The notes below the pieces were generated by a model that was not told the origin of the DNA, did not search any database, and worked only from the letters and a program-made list of their open reading frames with translations. A program made the translations under genes and the position numbers. Shown in pieces: positions 7,499-14,385 of a stretch of DNA of 20,858 nt. The stretch comes from CAZXMB01 sp964641715 (lineage in GTDB: Bacteria > Desulfobacterota > BSN033 > UBA1163), in the NCBI GenBank assembly GCA_964641715.1, contig CAZXMB010000035.1, forward strand, positions 1 through 20,858, given 5' to 3'. The first letter of the stretch is position 1. The number at the start of each line of letters is the position of its first letter.

Positions 7499-7523
7499 TC
7501 CAAATTCCCTATCTGCGGCAGGC

Positions 7524-7621
7524 GCATTCTGCCTATTGCATTCTACTTTCTGTTTTCTGTCTTCCGCCTTATGTACTCTAACTTCTCCTTACTGTTCACT
7601 GACCACTGTTTACTGCCCCCT
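7524..7621. repeat. Degenerate heptamer tandem array, 14 units of GNNNNCT
   Basis: The 98 bp divide without gaps into fourteen 7-mers: GCATTCT, GCCTATT, GCATTCT, ACTTTCT, GTTTTCT, GTCTTCC, GCCTTAT, GTACTCT, AACTTCT, CCTTACT, GTTCACT, GACCACT, GTTTACT, GCCCCCT. Position 1 is G in 11 of 14, position 6 is C in 12 and position 7 is T in 13, while positions 2-5 vary freely. Read on the transcribed minus strand the unit is AGNNNNC. It fills most of the tupB-tupC spacer and cannot be a coding repeat because the period is not a multiple of three. Confidence 0.75.
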
Positions 7622-7626
7622 GCAAT

Positions 7627-8325
7627 TTATCTCGGTCTTTCTCTCTGCTGAATCTGAGTTAGAATCAAATTGATGAGATAGGCAAGCAGGAGAAGAATAA
7701 TACCCAAGGCAATCGCGATATCGAAGTTCCCACGGCTCGTCTCCATGACGGTTGCTGTTGTCAGAACTCGAGAATAACCCTTGATGTTACCTCCTACCAT
7801 AATAGAGGCCCCAACCTCTGAGATCACACCACCAAATCCTGCCATCACTCCCGCCAAAAGGGGGAGCTTCGCCTCCTTAATCAGAATCCAGATCATTTGA
7901 ATCCGGGTTGCCCCGAGTGCTAAAATCTGGAGTCGAAGTTTCTCGGGAAGATTTTGAATCGCTGCCAAAGTAATACCCATTACGATGGGAGTGGCGATGA
8001 CCGTCTGGGCGATAATCATCGCCACGGGCGTATAGAGGATTCCAAAAAAACCGAGAGGGCCGTTTCTCCATAAAAAGATGGTCACGAAAAGGCCGACAAC
8101 GACAGGGGGGAGGCCCATTCCCGTATTAATGAGGCTGACCACGATCCTTCTTCCTGGGAATTTGGAAAGGGCAACGGTCACTCCAATTGATATTCCAATC
8201 AGGAGGCTGATGAGTGTGGCTGTCCCAGAGACTTGAAGCGATAGAAAGGTTATCCCCATCACTTCAGGATCAAAAGTGATTAATAACCAAAAAGCCTTCT
8301 TAATCCCCTCAAAGATAAGGTCCAT
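7627..8325 (-). CDS. tupB: Tungstate ABC transporter, permease
   Basis: The 232-residue protein is highly hydrophobic, with about five or six membrane helices. The cytoplasmic loop LGATRIQMIWILIKEAKLPLLAG is the EAA motif that docks on the ATPase. Conserved stretches such as TGMGLPPVVVGLFV and ISEVGASIMVGGNIKGYSRVLTTATVMETSRG are typical of TupB/WtpB-type oxyanion permeases. The start ATG at 8325 has a GGAGAAAG ribosome binding site. It lies between tupA and tupC in the operon but is separated from both by repeat-filled spacers (227 and 128 bp), which is loose for a transporter operon. Confidence 0.88.
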   Translation of the reverse strand: MDLIFEGIKKAFWLLITFDPEVMGITFLSLQVSGTATLISLLIGISIGVTVALSKFPGRRIVVSLINTGMGLPPVVVGLFVTIFLWRNGPLGFFGILYTPVAMIIAQTVIATPIVMGITLAAIQNLPEKLRLQILALGATRIQMIWILIKEAKLPLLAGVMAGFGGVISEVGASIMVGGNIKGYSRVLTTATVMETSRGNFDIAIALGIILLLLAYLINLILTQIQQRERPR

Positions 8326-8386
8326 CTTCTTTCTCCAAACTCCGAGCCTTGGTCAACCCGATTATGTAGAAAATAAGGGGTGCGTC

Positions 8387-8518
8387 TAACGGCAACGGTA
8401 AAGATGCCCGTTTCGTCCCGCGGTCGGGTCTTTTCGACATTCGGTTACGTTGTTGGTCTTAAGAACTTGACGTAACCCTTTAACCCTAAACCAAACGGGC
8501 TTCGTAACCGTAACCTTA
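8387..8518. repeat. 132-bp element with imperfect 30-bp terminal inverted repeats, inside the tup operon
   Basis: The left end (8387-8416) and the reverse complement of the right end (8490-8518) align over about 30 bp with roughly 23 matches. They share the exact core GCCCGTTT (8406-8413) / AAACGGGC (8493-8500), and the outer flanks are GGTTA/CGGTAA-type near-repeats. Inside is a second perfect 8-bp stem GGTTACGT (8443-8450) / ACGTAACC (8470-8477), plus a small hairpin CCCG-CGGT-CGGG (8417-8428). There is no open frame. It looks like a miniature non-autonomous element or a large structured RNA lying between tupA and tupB. Confidence 0.6.
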
Positions 8519-8552
8519 ACCCATATTTCCGGAGTATTTTCATTCTTTGAAT

Positions 8553-9404
8553 TTACTTCCCAAGCTCTTCTTCCTTTTTCCCTGCATCTGGAAAGAAAAG
8601 AGGTGAGCCAAATTTATCGACGCCAAAGGTCCTGATGATGTCCTGAGTTTCTTTAGAGACCATGAAGTCAGCAAAGGCTTTTCCGCCCGGAACATTGACC
8701 TTGGGCCATTTGGCAGGGTTCACCTCAATAACATGGTAGATATTGAGAAGAATAGCATCCCCCTCAACCAAAATATCGAGACCGAGATTCTTTTTCACCG
8801 CCAGATAGGTCCCTCGGTCAGCAAGAGTATACCCTTTCTTCTCAGCCGTGACATTCAATGTTTGACCCATCCCAAGCCCGGTCTGCTGATACCATTTCTC
8901 TCCTTCAGGCTTGATCCCTGCGGCTTTCCATATATCCATCTCTTTTACATGGGTGCCTGACTTGTCTGCTCTGGACAAAAATAGTGCGTTCGCTGAGGCG
9001 ATCTTCTTAAAGGCTTCAGAGGCCGATTTCAACCCTTTGATCTTAGCTGAGTCTTCTGGAGGCCCCACAATAATAAAATCATTGTGCATAATGAGCCTTC
9101 TGTTTATTCCATAGCCTTCAGCAACAAACTTTTTTTCTGCTGCTGGAGAGTGAACCAGGAGCACATCTGCCTCTCCCTTCTGTCCCATGGCCATGGCCTG
9201 ACCAGAGCCCACTGCAATCGTCTTGACGAAAAACCCCGTCTTCTTTTCGAAAACTGGGATTAAGACATCGAGAAGTCCTGAATCCTGTGTGCTCGTCGTG
9301 GTGGAAAGGATGATGCTTTTCTCATGTGCCTCGACCAAACCGGCATACCACAAAGAAAAAACAAACAACAGCAATGCAACCGATGTCCACTTCTTTACTT
9401 TCAT
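8553..9404 (-). CDS. tupA: Tungstate-binding periplasmic protein
   Basis: The protein has 283 residues with a Sec signal peptide (1-26, ending GLVEA; no lipobox Cys). The mature protein begins with the TupA hallmark ILSTTTSTQDSGLLDVLIPVFE, then VGSGQAMAMGQKGEADVLLVHSP, HNDFIIVGP and SRADKSGTHVKEMDIW. TupA proteins bind tungstate with high selectivity over molybdate through the Thr/Ser-rich first loop. This is the basis for calling the whole operon tungstate-specific. The start has an AGGAGG site. It lies 17 bp after the regulator gene, so the two are probably co-transcribed. Tungstate would serve W-dependent enzymes such as aldehyde:ferredoxin oxidoreductase or formate dehydrogenase, none of which is in this window. 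Confidence 0.92.
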   Translation of the reverse strand: MKVKKWTSVALLLFVFSLWYAGLVEAHEKSIILSTTTSTQDSGLLDVLIPVFEKKTGFFVKTIAVGSGQAMAMGQKGEADVLLVHSPAAEKKFVAEGYGINRRLIMHNDFIIVGPPEDSAKIKGLKSASEAFKKIASANALFLSRADKSGTHVKEMDIWKAAGIKPEGEKWYQQTGLGMGQTLNVTAEKKGYTLADRGTYLAVKKNLGLDILVEGDAILLNIYHVIEVNPAKWPKVNVPGGKAFADFMVSKETQDIIRTFGVDKFGSPLFFPDAGKKEEELGK

Positions 9405-9421
9405 TGTCTTTCCTCCTTAGC

Positions 9422-10339
9422 TTAGTTCTCTGAGTAAAGGATCTTCCCTGACTTTCCGAAATCGTAGTTTCCAAGCCTCGCCACCCTATTCCGAAACTCT
9501 TCCGAATGAAGAACCTCCATGAATGCCTGCACGCCTTTTTCGAAATAGGTTGACTTATCAAGAATCATGTCGAATCGCTCCCGGGTGATGGGGATGAATG
9601 GAAGAGAGAAAAGTTTGGAGACGGCAATCGTGGCGATGCCCACGTCCGCTTCCTTAGAAAGAATCGAGAGACCAACTTCGAAATGGGTATAGACCTCTTT
9701 TTCATATCCAGAAATTTTGGAAGATGGAATCTTCAAACTCTTGAGGTGGTGGTCCAAAAGGACCCTGGTACCCGCCCCTTTCTGACGGTTAAGAAACCGA
9801 ATCCCTTTCCGGGTGAGATCCTCAAATCCCCGAATGCCCAGCGGATTCTTTGGGGCAGTCACAAATCCGAGATCCCGATCAAAAAGATTGATCACAACCG
9901 GCTTCACATTGGGGAGATAGGTGGCAAGAAAGGGAATATTATACTCCCCGCTTTTCGGATCAAGAAGATGGGACCAGGCAATGTCCGTATAACCCATGTT
10001 CAGGGCCTTGAGTCCATCGGTACTTCCTGTATTCGCAGAAAAGATATAGAATTCAGGATATGATTTCTTCATATAGGTATGAAGCATATCAAGGATAGGG
10101 TCGTTGCTGCCGGAAGCCAGAAGTGCCCCTTCAATCTTTCTGGTTCTCTGTCTCGCTTGCTCAAGGCCACTCTTGGCACTCGAATTGATCCAGTCATCGA
10201 CCAGCTTTTTCGGAAAGACCCATTTCCCGGTCACTCGTGTTGATGGAATTCTTTTCGACTTGATCAGGGCATAGACTTGTTTCTCATGGATTCCAAGATA
10301 TTGGGCAACCTCCTTGGTACTCATCATCCCTTCTGACAT
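9422..10339 (-). CDS. HTH (excisionase-type) regulator with periplasmic-binding-protein-like ligand domain
   Basis: The protein has 305 residues. Residues 6-52 (MSTKEVAQYLGIHEKQVYALIKSKRIP ... GKWVFPKKLVDDWI) form a MerR/excisionase-family winged helix. Residues about 75-290 form a PBP-like domain (LLASGSNDPILDMLHTYM, GLKALNMGYTDIAWSHLLD, RKGIRFLNRQKGAGTRVLLDHHL, VGIATIAVSKLFSLPFIPI) of the kind found in molybdate/tungstate-linked regulators. There is no signal peptide, so it acts in the cytoplasm. As first gene of the tup operon it most likely senses tungstate, molybdate or the cofactor and controls the promoter at 10360-10428. It is distinct from ModE and from the TunR regulator described in Desulfovibrio. 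The start has GGGAGGGAG; ATGs at codons 5 and 6 are alternatives. Confidence 0.85.
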   Translation of the reverse strand: MSEGMMSTKEVAQYLGIHEKQVYALIKSKRIPSTRVTGKWVFPKKLVDDWINSSAKSGLEQARQRTRKIEGALLASGSNDPILDMLHTYMKKSYPEFYIFSANTGSTDGLKALNMGYTDIAWSHLLDPKSGEYNIPFLATYLPNVKPVVINLFDRDLGFVTAPKNPLGIRGFEDLTRKGIRFLNRQKGAGTRVLLDHHLKSLKIPSSKISGYEKEVYTHFEVGLSILSKEADVGIATIAVSKLFSLPFIPITRERFDMILDKSTYFEKGVQAFMEVLHSEEFRNRVARLGNYDFGKSGKILYSEN

Positions 10340-10359
10340 GATCTCCCTCCCGTAAACAA

Positions 10360-10428
10360 ATTGTAATTGGAGTGGACTATTTTGTCAAGAAAATTATTAC
10401 AAAATATTACTTTTAATTACAAAATATA
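10360..10428 (-). promoter_or_regulatory. Promoter of the tup operon with a two-site direct-repeat operator
   Basis: On the minus strand TTGACA (10384-10389) and TACAAT (10360-10365) with an 18-nt spacer make a near-consensus promoter. Directly upstream lie two exact copies of ATTACAAAATAT, at 10397-10408 and 10417-10428, 20 bp apart start to start. That is about two helical turns, so the copies sit on one DNA face. An inverted half TTGTAAT (10361-10367) overlaps the -10. These are candidate binding sites for the regulator encoded by the first gene. Confidence 0.7.
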
Positions 10429-10443
10429 TTTAAATATCTGGTA

Positions 10444-10473
10444 TTGACGAAGACCCCTCCCATCCCATAAGAT
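10444..10473 (+). promoter_or_regulatory. Candidate promoter of the aminotransferase gene
   Basis: TTGACG (10444-10449), an 18-nt spacer and TAAGAT (10468-10473) lie about 34 bp before the ATG at 10507, which has a TAAGGA ribosome binding site. The promoter is back to back with the tup promoter, so the direct repeats at 10397-10428 lie upstream of both genes. Confidence 0.45.
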
Positions 10474-10506
10474 GACAGCATTGATCTTTCAACTAAGGAA
10501 TCGGCC

Positions 10507-11679
10507 ATGAAAAAGCTTTCCTCCGAACGTGCCTCAAGGTTCACGGAATCGGTCATCCGGGAGATGACCCGCATCTGCCTCAAACACCAAGGGGTCAATC
10601 TTGCGCAAGGGTTCCCCGATTTTCCAGCCCCAGCAGAGATTAAAGAAGCCGCTGCGAAGGCTATCCGGCAAGACCTGAACCAATATGCCATCACCTGGGG
10701 GACCCCCAATCTTCGTCAGGCGATCGCTGAAAAATTTGCCTGGTATAATGGTGTCACTATTGATCCTGAAAAAGAGATTACGGTCTGTTGCGGATCAACC
10801 GAAGCGATGATTTCGTCTCTGATGGCCATCGTCAATTCTGGCGAAGAGGTCATTGTCTTCGAACCCTTTTACGAGAACTATGGCCCGGATACCATTCTTT
10901 GTAATGCGAAGCCGAGATTTATCACCCTCCACGAACCGGATTGGCATTTCGATGAAAAAGAACTATCTCAAACCTTTAATAACAAGACTAAAGCCATCAT
11001 CATCAACACCCCCAATAACCCCACCGGCAAAGTCTTTTCACGCGAGGAATTACAATTCATCGCCGACCTCTGCCTGAAATGGGGAGTGATTGCAGTGACG
11101 GATGAGATTTATGAGCACATCCTTTATGACGGGACAAAACATATCAGCATTGCCTCTCTCCCCGGCATGCGGGATCAAACCATCACTATCAACTCCATCT
11201 CCAAGACGTACAGTCTCACTGGATGGCGTGTGGGCTGGGCCATTGCCTCGGAGTCGCTAACAGCCTCCATCCGTAAGGTCCATGATTTTTTGACCGTTGG
11301 AGCGCCCCACCCGTTGCAGGAAGCTGCATCGACTGCTCTGCGCATAGATCGAAGTTACTACCAAACTCTGGCAAAAGAATATGAAAAAAGAAGGGATTTT
11401 CTTGCACGGGTGTTAGACGAAGCAGGATTCCGCATTTACCGTCCCCAAGGTGCTTATTACATTATGACGGATGTAAAGCATTTCGGTTTTTCCGATGATG
11501 TAACCTTTGCTTTCAATTTAGTAGAAAAATTTGGAATCGCCACTGTCCCGGGAAGCAGTTTCTACAGCCATCCTTCTCTCGGATCAACAAAGGTCCGCTT
11601 CTGCTTCCCTAAAAAAAGGGAGACCCTCGAACAAGCTGCTGTGAAATTGAGGAAATTTAAGGAGAAGAGAGGAAAATAA
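10507..11679 (+). CDS. PLP-dependent aminotransferase, class I/II (fold type I)
   Basis: The 390-residue length is usual for the family. The Schiff-base lysine is K233 in NSISKTYSLTGWRVGWAI. Other landmarks are NLAQGFPDFPAP (31-42), CCGSTEAMISSL (95-106, cofactor phosphate cup), NTPNNPTGK (167-175), VTDEIYEHILYDG (197-209) and the C-terminal VRFCFPKK, whose Arg should hold the substrate carboxylate. The GFPDFP start and the EIYEH motif resemble the kynurenine/methionine aminotransferase branch (YbdL- or KAT-like) more than AspC. It transfers an amino group between an amino acid and a 2-oxo acid; the exact substrate is not readable. It is monocistronic, divergent from the tup operon and convergent with sod, sharing a hairpin terminator. 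Confidence 0.9.
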   Translation: MKKLSSERASRFTESVIREMTRICLKHQGVNLAQGFPDFPAPAEIKEAAAKAIRQDLNQYAITWGTPNLRQAIAEKFAWYNGVTIDPEKEITVCCGSTEAMISSLMAIVNSGEEVIVFEPFYENYGPDTILCNAKPRFITLHEPDWHFDEKELSQTFNNKTKAIIINTPNNPTGKVFSREELQFIADLCLKWGVIAVTDEIYEHILYDGTKHISIASLPGMRDQTITINSISKTYSLTGWRVGWAIASESLTASIRKVHDFLTVGAPHPLQEAASTALRIDRSYYQTLAKEYEKRRDFLARVLDEAGFRIYRPQGAYYIMTDVKHFGFSDDVTFAFNLVEKFGIATVPGSSFYSHPSLGSTKVRFCFPKKRETLEQAAVKLRKFKEKRGK

Positions 11680-11706
11680 AAAAGGGCGGTCACTACGGCC
11701 GCCCTT
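11672..11706 (-). terminator. Rho-independent terminator between sod and the aminotransferase
   Basis: AAGGGCGG (11682-11689) pairs with CCGCCCTT (11699-11706) around a 9-nt loop. On the minus strand the stem is followed by a TTTTTTATTTT tract, an excellent terminator for sod. On the plus strand the tail is only AATCTT, so it is weaker for the aminotransferase, whose stop codon (11677-11679) lies inside the A/T tract. Confidence 0.85.
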
Positions 11707-11735
11707 AATCTTCGGATGACTCCTATAAATAAATC

Positions 11736-12314
11736 TTATTTCAATCGTCCTTCCACGGCCTCCCATTTGATGTTCTTAAAGAAGGCCCCGATATAATCCG
11801 CCCTCTTCAAACCGTAATCGATCATATAGGCATGCTCAAAAACATCAAGAATCAACAGAGGCGAACACCCTGCCGGATGACCGACATCGTGCTCATTGAT
11901 CCACTGATTGAACAATTTTCCACTGACAGGATCCTGATAGAGAATTGCCCATCCGATGCCCCGCATCGTGCCAACCCCTTTGAAATCAGCCTCCCAGTTT
12001 TCATAACTTCCAAAATCTTCAGTTAGCTTCTTGCCGAGTTTGCCATTCTTACCCAAAGCCCCTTTGCCGCGCAAATTCTCAAAATAGAGCTCATGGAGTC
12101 TCATTCCGTTGAACTCCCAACCCAATCTCCTTTTCAATTCCCCATATTCCGTTGTACCGATTTTCCCTCCTTTTGCCATTTCAGCGAGGGTATCCATGAC
12201 CTTGTTCGTATTGGTCGCATATCCCTGATAAAGGGTAAAATGGTTTTTCAGTAGGGTCTCGCTGAACCCCTCCATCCCGATAAGGTAATTATAGTCCTTT
12301 GCCGTGTAAGCCAT
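11736..12314 (-). CDS. sod: Fe/Mn-family superoxide dismutase (divergent)
   Basis: The protein has 192 residues. Metal ligands can be placed at H25 (LLKNHFTLYQGYA), H74 (FNGMRLHELYFEN), D157 and H161 (LDVFEHAYMIDYG). The fold landmarks GIGWAIL and SPLLILDVFEHAYMIDY are present. There is no signal peptide, so it is cytoplasmic. It should convert superoxide to oxygen and hydrogen peroxide, protecting an anaerobe against air. Oddities: the usual DVWEHAYY is DVFEHAYM. The Gln that sits four residues before the second ligand in classical FeSOD is Gly here (G70). A His (H142, NEHDVG) lies about where Mn-type enzymes place their Gln. Metal preference is therefore unclear. The start has AAAGGAGG. Confidence 0.85.
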   Translation of the reverse strand: MAYTAKDYNYLIGMEGFSETLLKNHFTLYQGYATNTNKVMDTLAEMAKGGKIGTTEYGELKRRLGWEFNGMRLHELYFENLRGKGALGKNGKLGKKLTEDFGSYENWEADFKGVGTMRGIGWAILYQDPVSGKLFNQWINEHDVGHPAGCSPLLILDVFEHAYMIDYGLKRADYIGAFFKNIKWEAVEGRLK

Positions 12315-12347
12315 GCCCCAGTCCTCCTTTCTAAAAGTTATAATTTA

Positions 12348-12401
12348 ATCGTAACAGATATTTTCTCAGTTTCAAGTCTCTCCATAAGACAGAGGTGTCT
12401 T
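12348..12401 (-). promoter_or_regulatory. Candidate sod promoter and upstream inverted repeat
   Basis: On the minus strand TTGAAA (12370-12375) and TACGAT (12348-12353) with 16 nt between form a possible promoter. A perfect 6-bp inverted repeat, AAGACA-gagg-TGTCTT (12386-12401), lies just upstream, between the divergent sod and hsp20 promoters. It could bind a regulator of either gene. Confidence 0.35.
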
Positions 12402-12430
12402 GGCCCTTTCCAAAATCCCCTGAAATCGCC

Positions 12431-12458
12431 TTGACAAAAAGAAAAGTGTGATTATTTT
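12431..12458 (+). promoter_or_regulatory. Candidate promoter of the small heat-shock gene
   Basis: TTGACA (12431-12436), a 16-nt spacer and TATTTT (12453-12458) precede the ATG at 12502, which has an AAAGGAG ribosome binding site. I see no convincing sigma-32 -10 (CCCCAT-type) and no CIRCE inverted repeat. Confidence 0.5.
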
Positions 12459-12501
12459 TTTATCAGAAAATCAGATGTTAACTTGAAAGGAGTGATGATT
12501 T

Positions 12502-12972
12502 ATGACATGGGAATTGACCACTTGGACACCTTTTAAGGAGTTAACCCCCTTTAGAGATTTTGAGAGGATGAGGAGAGACATGGACCGTCTCTGGGGTTCC
12601 TTCTTCGAAGGGAGTTTGAAAAAAGGGACCGATGGAGAGGCCCAATGGCTTCCTTCTCTTGACATTTCAGAGACCAGCAATGACCTTGTCGTGAAGGCGG
12701 AACTCCCGGGAATGGATCCAAAGGACATTGACATCTCTTTGAACGATGGCATGCTCACCATTAAAGGGGAACGGAAACAGGAGAAACAGGAGAAGGAGGA
12801 GAACTATCACCTCATTGAAAGAAGTTACGGATCCTTCTGCCGTTCGGTGAAACTCCCGAAGGAAGTAAAACACGACAAGGTGAAAGCCTCTTTCAGGAAC
12901 GGGGTTCTTAAGATCGTTCTCCCAAAATCCGAGGAGAGCAAGAAAAAAGAAGTGAAGGTTAAGGTCGAGTAA
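12502..12972 (+). CDS. hsp20: Small heat-shock protein, Hsp20/alpha-crystallin family
   Basis: The protein has 156 residues. The N-terminal arm (WTPFKELTPFRDFERMRRDMDRLWGSFFEG) is the common class A bacterial start. The alpha-crystallin domain spans about 52-145: LPSLDISETSNDLVVKAELPGMDPKDIDISLNDGMLTIKGER, then GSFCRSVKLPKEVKHDKVKASFRNGVLKIVLPKSEE. The latter contains the GVLKIVLPK signature (G-x-L pattern). It acts as an ATP-independent holdase, forming oligomers that bind unfolding proteins. The tail ends in a Lys/Val-rich KKKEVKVKVE rather than a clear IXI motif. It is monocistronic between its own promoter and a strong terminator, divergent from sod, so both stress genes share one intergenic region. 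Confidence 0.93.
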   Translation: MTWELTTWTPFKELTPFRDFERMRRDMDRLWGSFFEGSLKKGTDGEAQWLPSLDISETSNDLVVKAELPGMDPKDIDISLNDGMLTIKGERKQEKQEKEENYHLIERSYGSFCRSVKLPKEVKHDKVKASFRNGVLKIVLPKSEESKKKEVKVKVE

Positions 12973-12995
12973 AAAACTCGTCCCTTTCTATCACC

Positions 12996-13034
12996 AAGAA
13001 GGCGTCCCGATCAGGATGCCTTCTTTATTTTTAT
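12996..13034 (+). terminator. Rho-independent terminator of the small heat-shock gene
   Basis: AAGAAGGCGTCC (12996-13007) and GGATGCCTTCTT (13014-13025) form a 12-bp stem with one G-T pair and a 6-nt loop, followed by TATTTTTAT. Confidence 0.88.
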
Positions 13035-13067
13035 ATCCATTCGGTTCGATTTCCCTGGTGACCCTCC

Positions 13068-13097
13068 TTGAAAAACCTTATTTCACTATGTTAATTT
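13068..13097 (+). promoter_or_regulatory. Candidate promoter for a leaderless transcript of the U32 gene
   Basis: TTGAAA (13068-13073), 17 nt and TTAATT (13091-13096) put the expected transcription start at about 13103-13105, at the GTGATG start of the U32 gene. No Shine-Dalgarno sequence is visible before that start, which fits leaderless translation. Confidence 0.4.
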
Positions 13098-13104
13098 TTA
13101 AACT

Positions 13105-14373
13105 GTGATGAAACTCCGGGTCGGGGCCAATTGGGATGTTGCGTTTCTGGATGCCGTTCAAGGAACATCCGTGGATAGCCTTTTCGGCAAACTCCCTTTC
13201 GATATCGTGGGAGGAGCAAGACCCGGTTTTGTCCTACCACAGGTGGGCCGAAAAGATATCGAAAAATATATTCAGGCCTGCCACGAAAGAGGACTTCAGT
13301 TCAGTTATCTTCTTAATGCCCCCTGCCTTGGAAACCTTCAATATTCAAAAAAGGGTTACGGACATCTGATCAAACTCCTCGAATGGATTGACAGAGCCCG
13401 GGCTGATGCAGTAACGGTAGGCATTCCCTATCTTGTTGACCTTGTGAGAATGCGTTTTCCCCGTCTCAAAATTAAAATTTCCACCACGGCCCGTGTCAAT
13501 ACCGTGAGGAAAGCCCTTCAGTATGAAGACATGGGGGTGGAGGAAATTATCATTGATGAACATATCAACCGGGAGTTCAAGACCCTCGAGGCCATCCGGA
13601 AGGCGGTGAAATGTAATCTTGAACTGATTGTCAACAATATCTGCCTCTGGCAGTGCCCCTATAATTTTGAGCATGTGAATCACGACGGCCATGCCTCGAG
13701 AGAAGGAGAAGAGGACCAGTATTGTTATCTTCAATATCCGGGGTATCTATGCCTTTACAGAAAATTGATGGACCCCGTGGAACTTCTGAAATCCCCCTGG
13801 ATCAGACCGGAGGATATCCATCACTACGAGTCCATCGGTTATGATCGCTTCAAAATCACGGAACGTTTTAAACGAACTTCACTCCTCCTTGAACATGTAA
13901 AGGCCTATGAGAACCGCCGTTTTGATGGAAACCTTTTAGACCTCTTCACCCTTCCGAGAAAAGGGGCTTTCAGCCCTGTCCACCTGGAATATTTTATCCA
14001 GCCCGAGCATGTCAATATCATGAAGATCTCAGAACTGGAAAGGGTCTTCGATTTAGAGGTGAGAGAACTGATTCATCTCGATAACAGAAAGCTGGACGGT
14101 TTCATCGAGCATTTTAAGAAGAACGATTGTAATCAGGTCTCCTGCTTGAGCTGTCAATATTGTGAAACCGTCTTCAAAAAGGTGGCAGTGGTGAAAAAAG
14201 AGGAGGTGAAGGAGGCGGCTCGAAAGGTGAGAAATTTTTCCGAAAAACTGGTTTCAGGAGAGATTTTTGAAATACCCTCATCCCATCTTATCTTCCGTCT
14301 ACCTTTCTTCAAACCTCTGCTCATCCATCTCCTCGAATGGCGCCGGAGAAAAGAACATCCCATCCCTTCCTAA
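13105..14373 (+). CDS. Peptidase U32 family protein with two cysteine clusters (Fe-S type)
   Basis: The protein has 422 residues. The start is the GTGATG pair at 13105/13108; either codon could serve and no ribosome binding site is seen. The TIM-barrel-like U32 core shows FDIVGGARPGFVLP, ADAVTVGIPYLVDLV and KIKISTTARVNTVRKALQYEDMGVEEIIIDEHINREF. The cysteines C180, C184 (NNICLWQCPYNFEH), C207 and C216 (YCYLQYPGYLC) match the four-Cys 4Fe-4S site of U32 proteins such as UbiU/UbiV. The segment KSPWIRPEDIHHYESIGYDRFKITER is also typical. A second cluster, C342-x4-C-x2-C-x2-C353, suggests another metal centre. U32 proteins act in prephenate-dependent oxygen-independent hydroxylations, RNA modification and possibly proteolysis. 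The gene is 12 bp upstream of a B12-binding radical SAM gene, so the two likely work on one substrate. Confidence 0.85.
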   Translation: MMKLRVGANWDVAFLDAVQGTSVDSLFGKLPFDIVGGARPGFVLPQVGRKDIEKYIQACHERGLQFSYLLNAPCLGNLQYSKKGYGHLIKLLEWIDRARADAVTVGIPYLVDLVRMRFPRLKIKISTTARVNTVRKALQYEDMGVEEIIIDEHINREFKTLEAIRKAVKCNLELIVNNICLWQCPYNFEHVNHDGHASREGEEDQYCYLQYPGYLCLYRKLMDPVELLKSPWIRPEDIHHYESIGYDRFKITERFKRTSLLLEHVKAYENRRFDGNLLDLFTLPRKGAFSPVHLEYFIQPEHVNIMKISELERVFDLEVRELIHLDNRKLDGFIEHFKKNDCNQVSCLSCQYCETVFKKVAVVKKEEVKEAARKVRNFSEKLVSGEIFEIPSSHLIFRLPFFKPLLIHLLEWRRRKEHPIPS

Positions 14374-14385
14374 GGAGGCTGTGAT

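Noticed and set aside
7524..7621. CRISPR-like array
   Set aside because: The units are 7 bp and degenerate with no spacers; this is a tandem microsatellite-type array, not CRISPR.
7398..7673. Plus-strand frame with a Ser/Thr/Leu/Cys-rich repeating peptide
   Set aside because: The peptide repeat is a reading of the 7-bp DNA array (21-nt periodicity) plus antisense of tupC; it is not a gene.
9683..10063. 126-residue plus-strand frame
   Set aside because: It is antisense to the ligand domain of the tup regulator, with no ribosome binding site or recognisable sequence.
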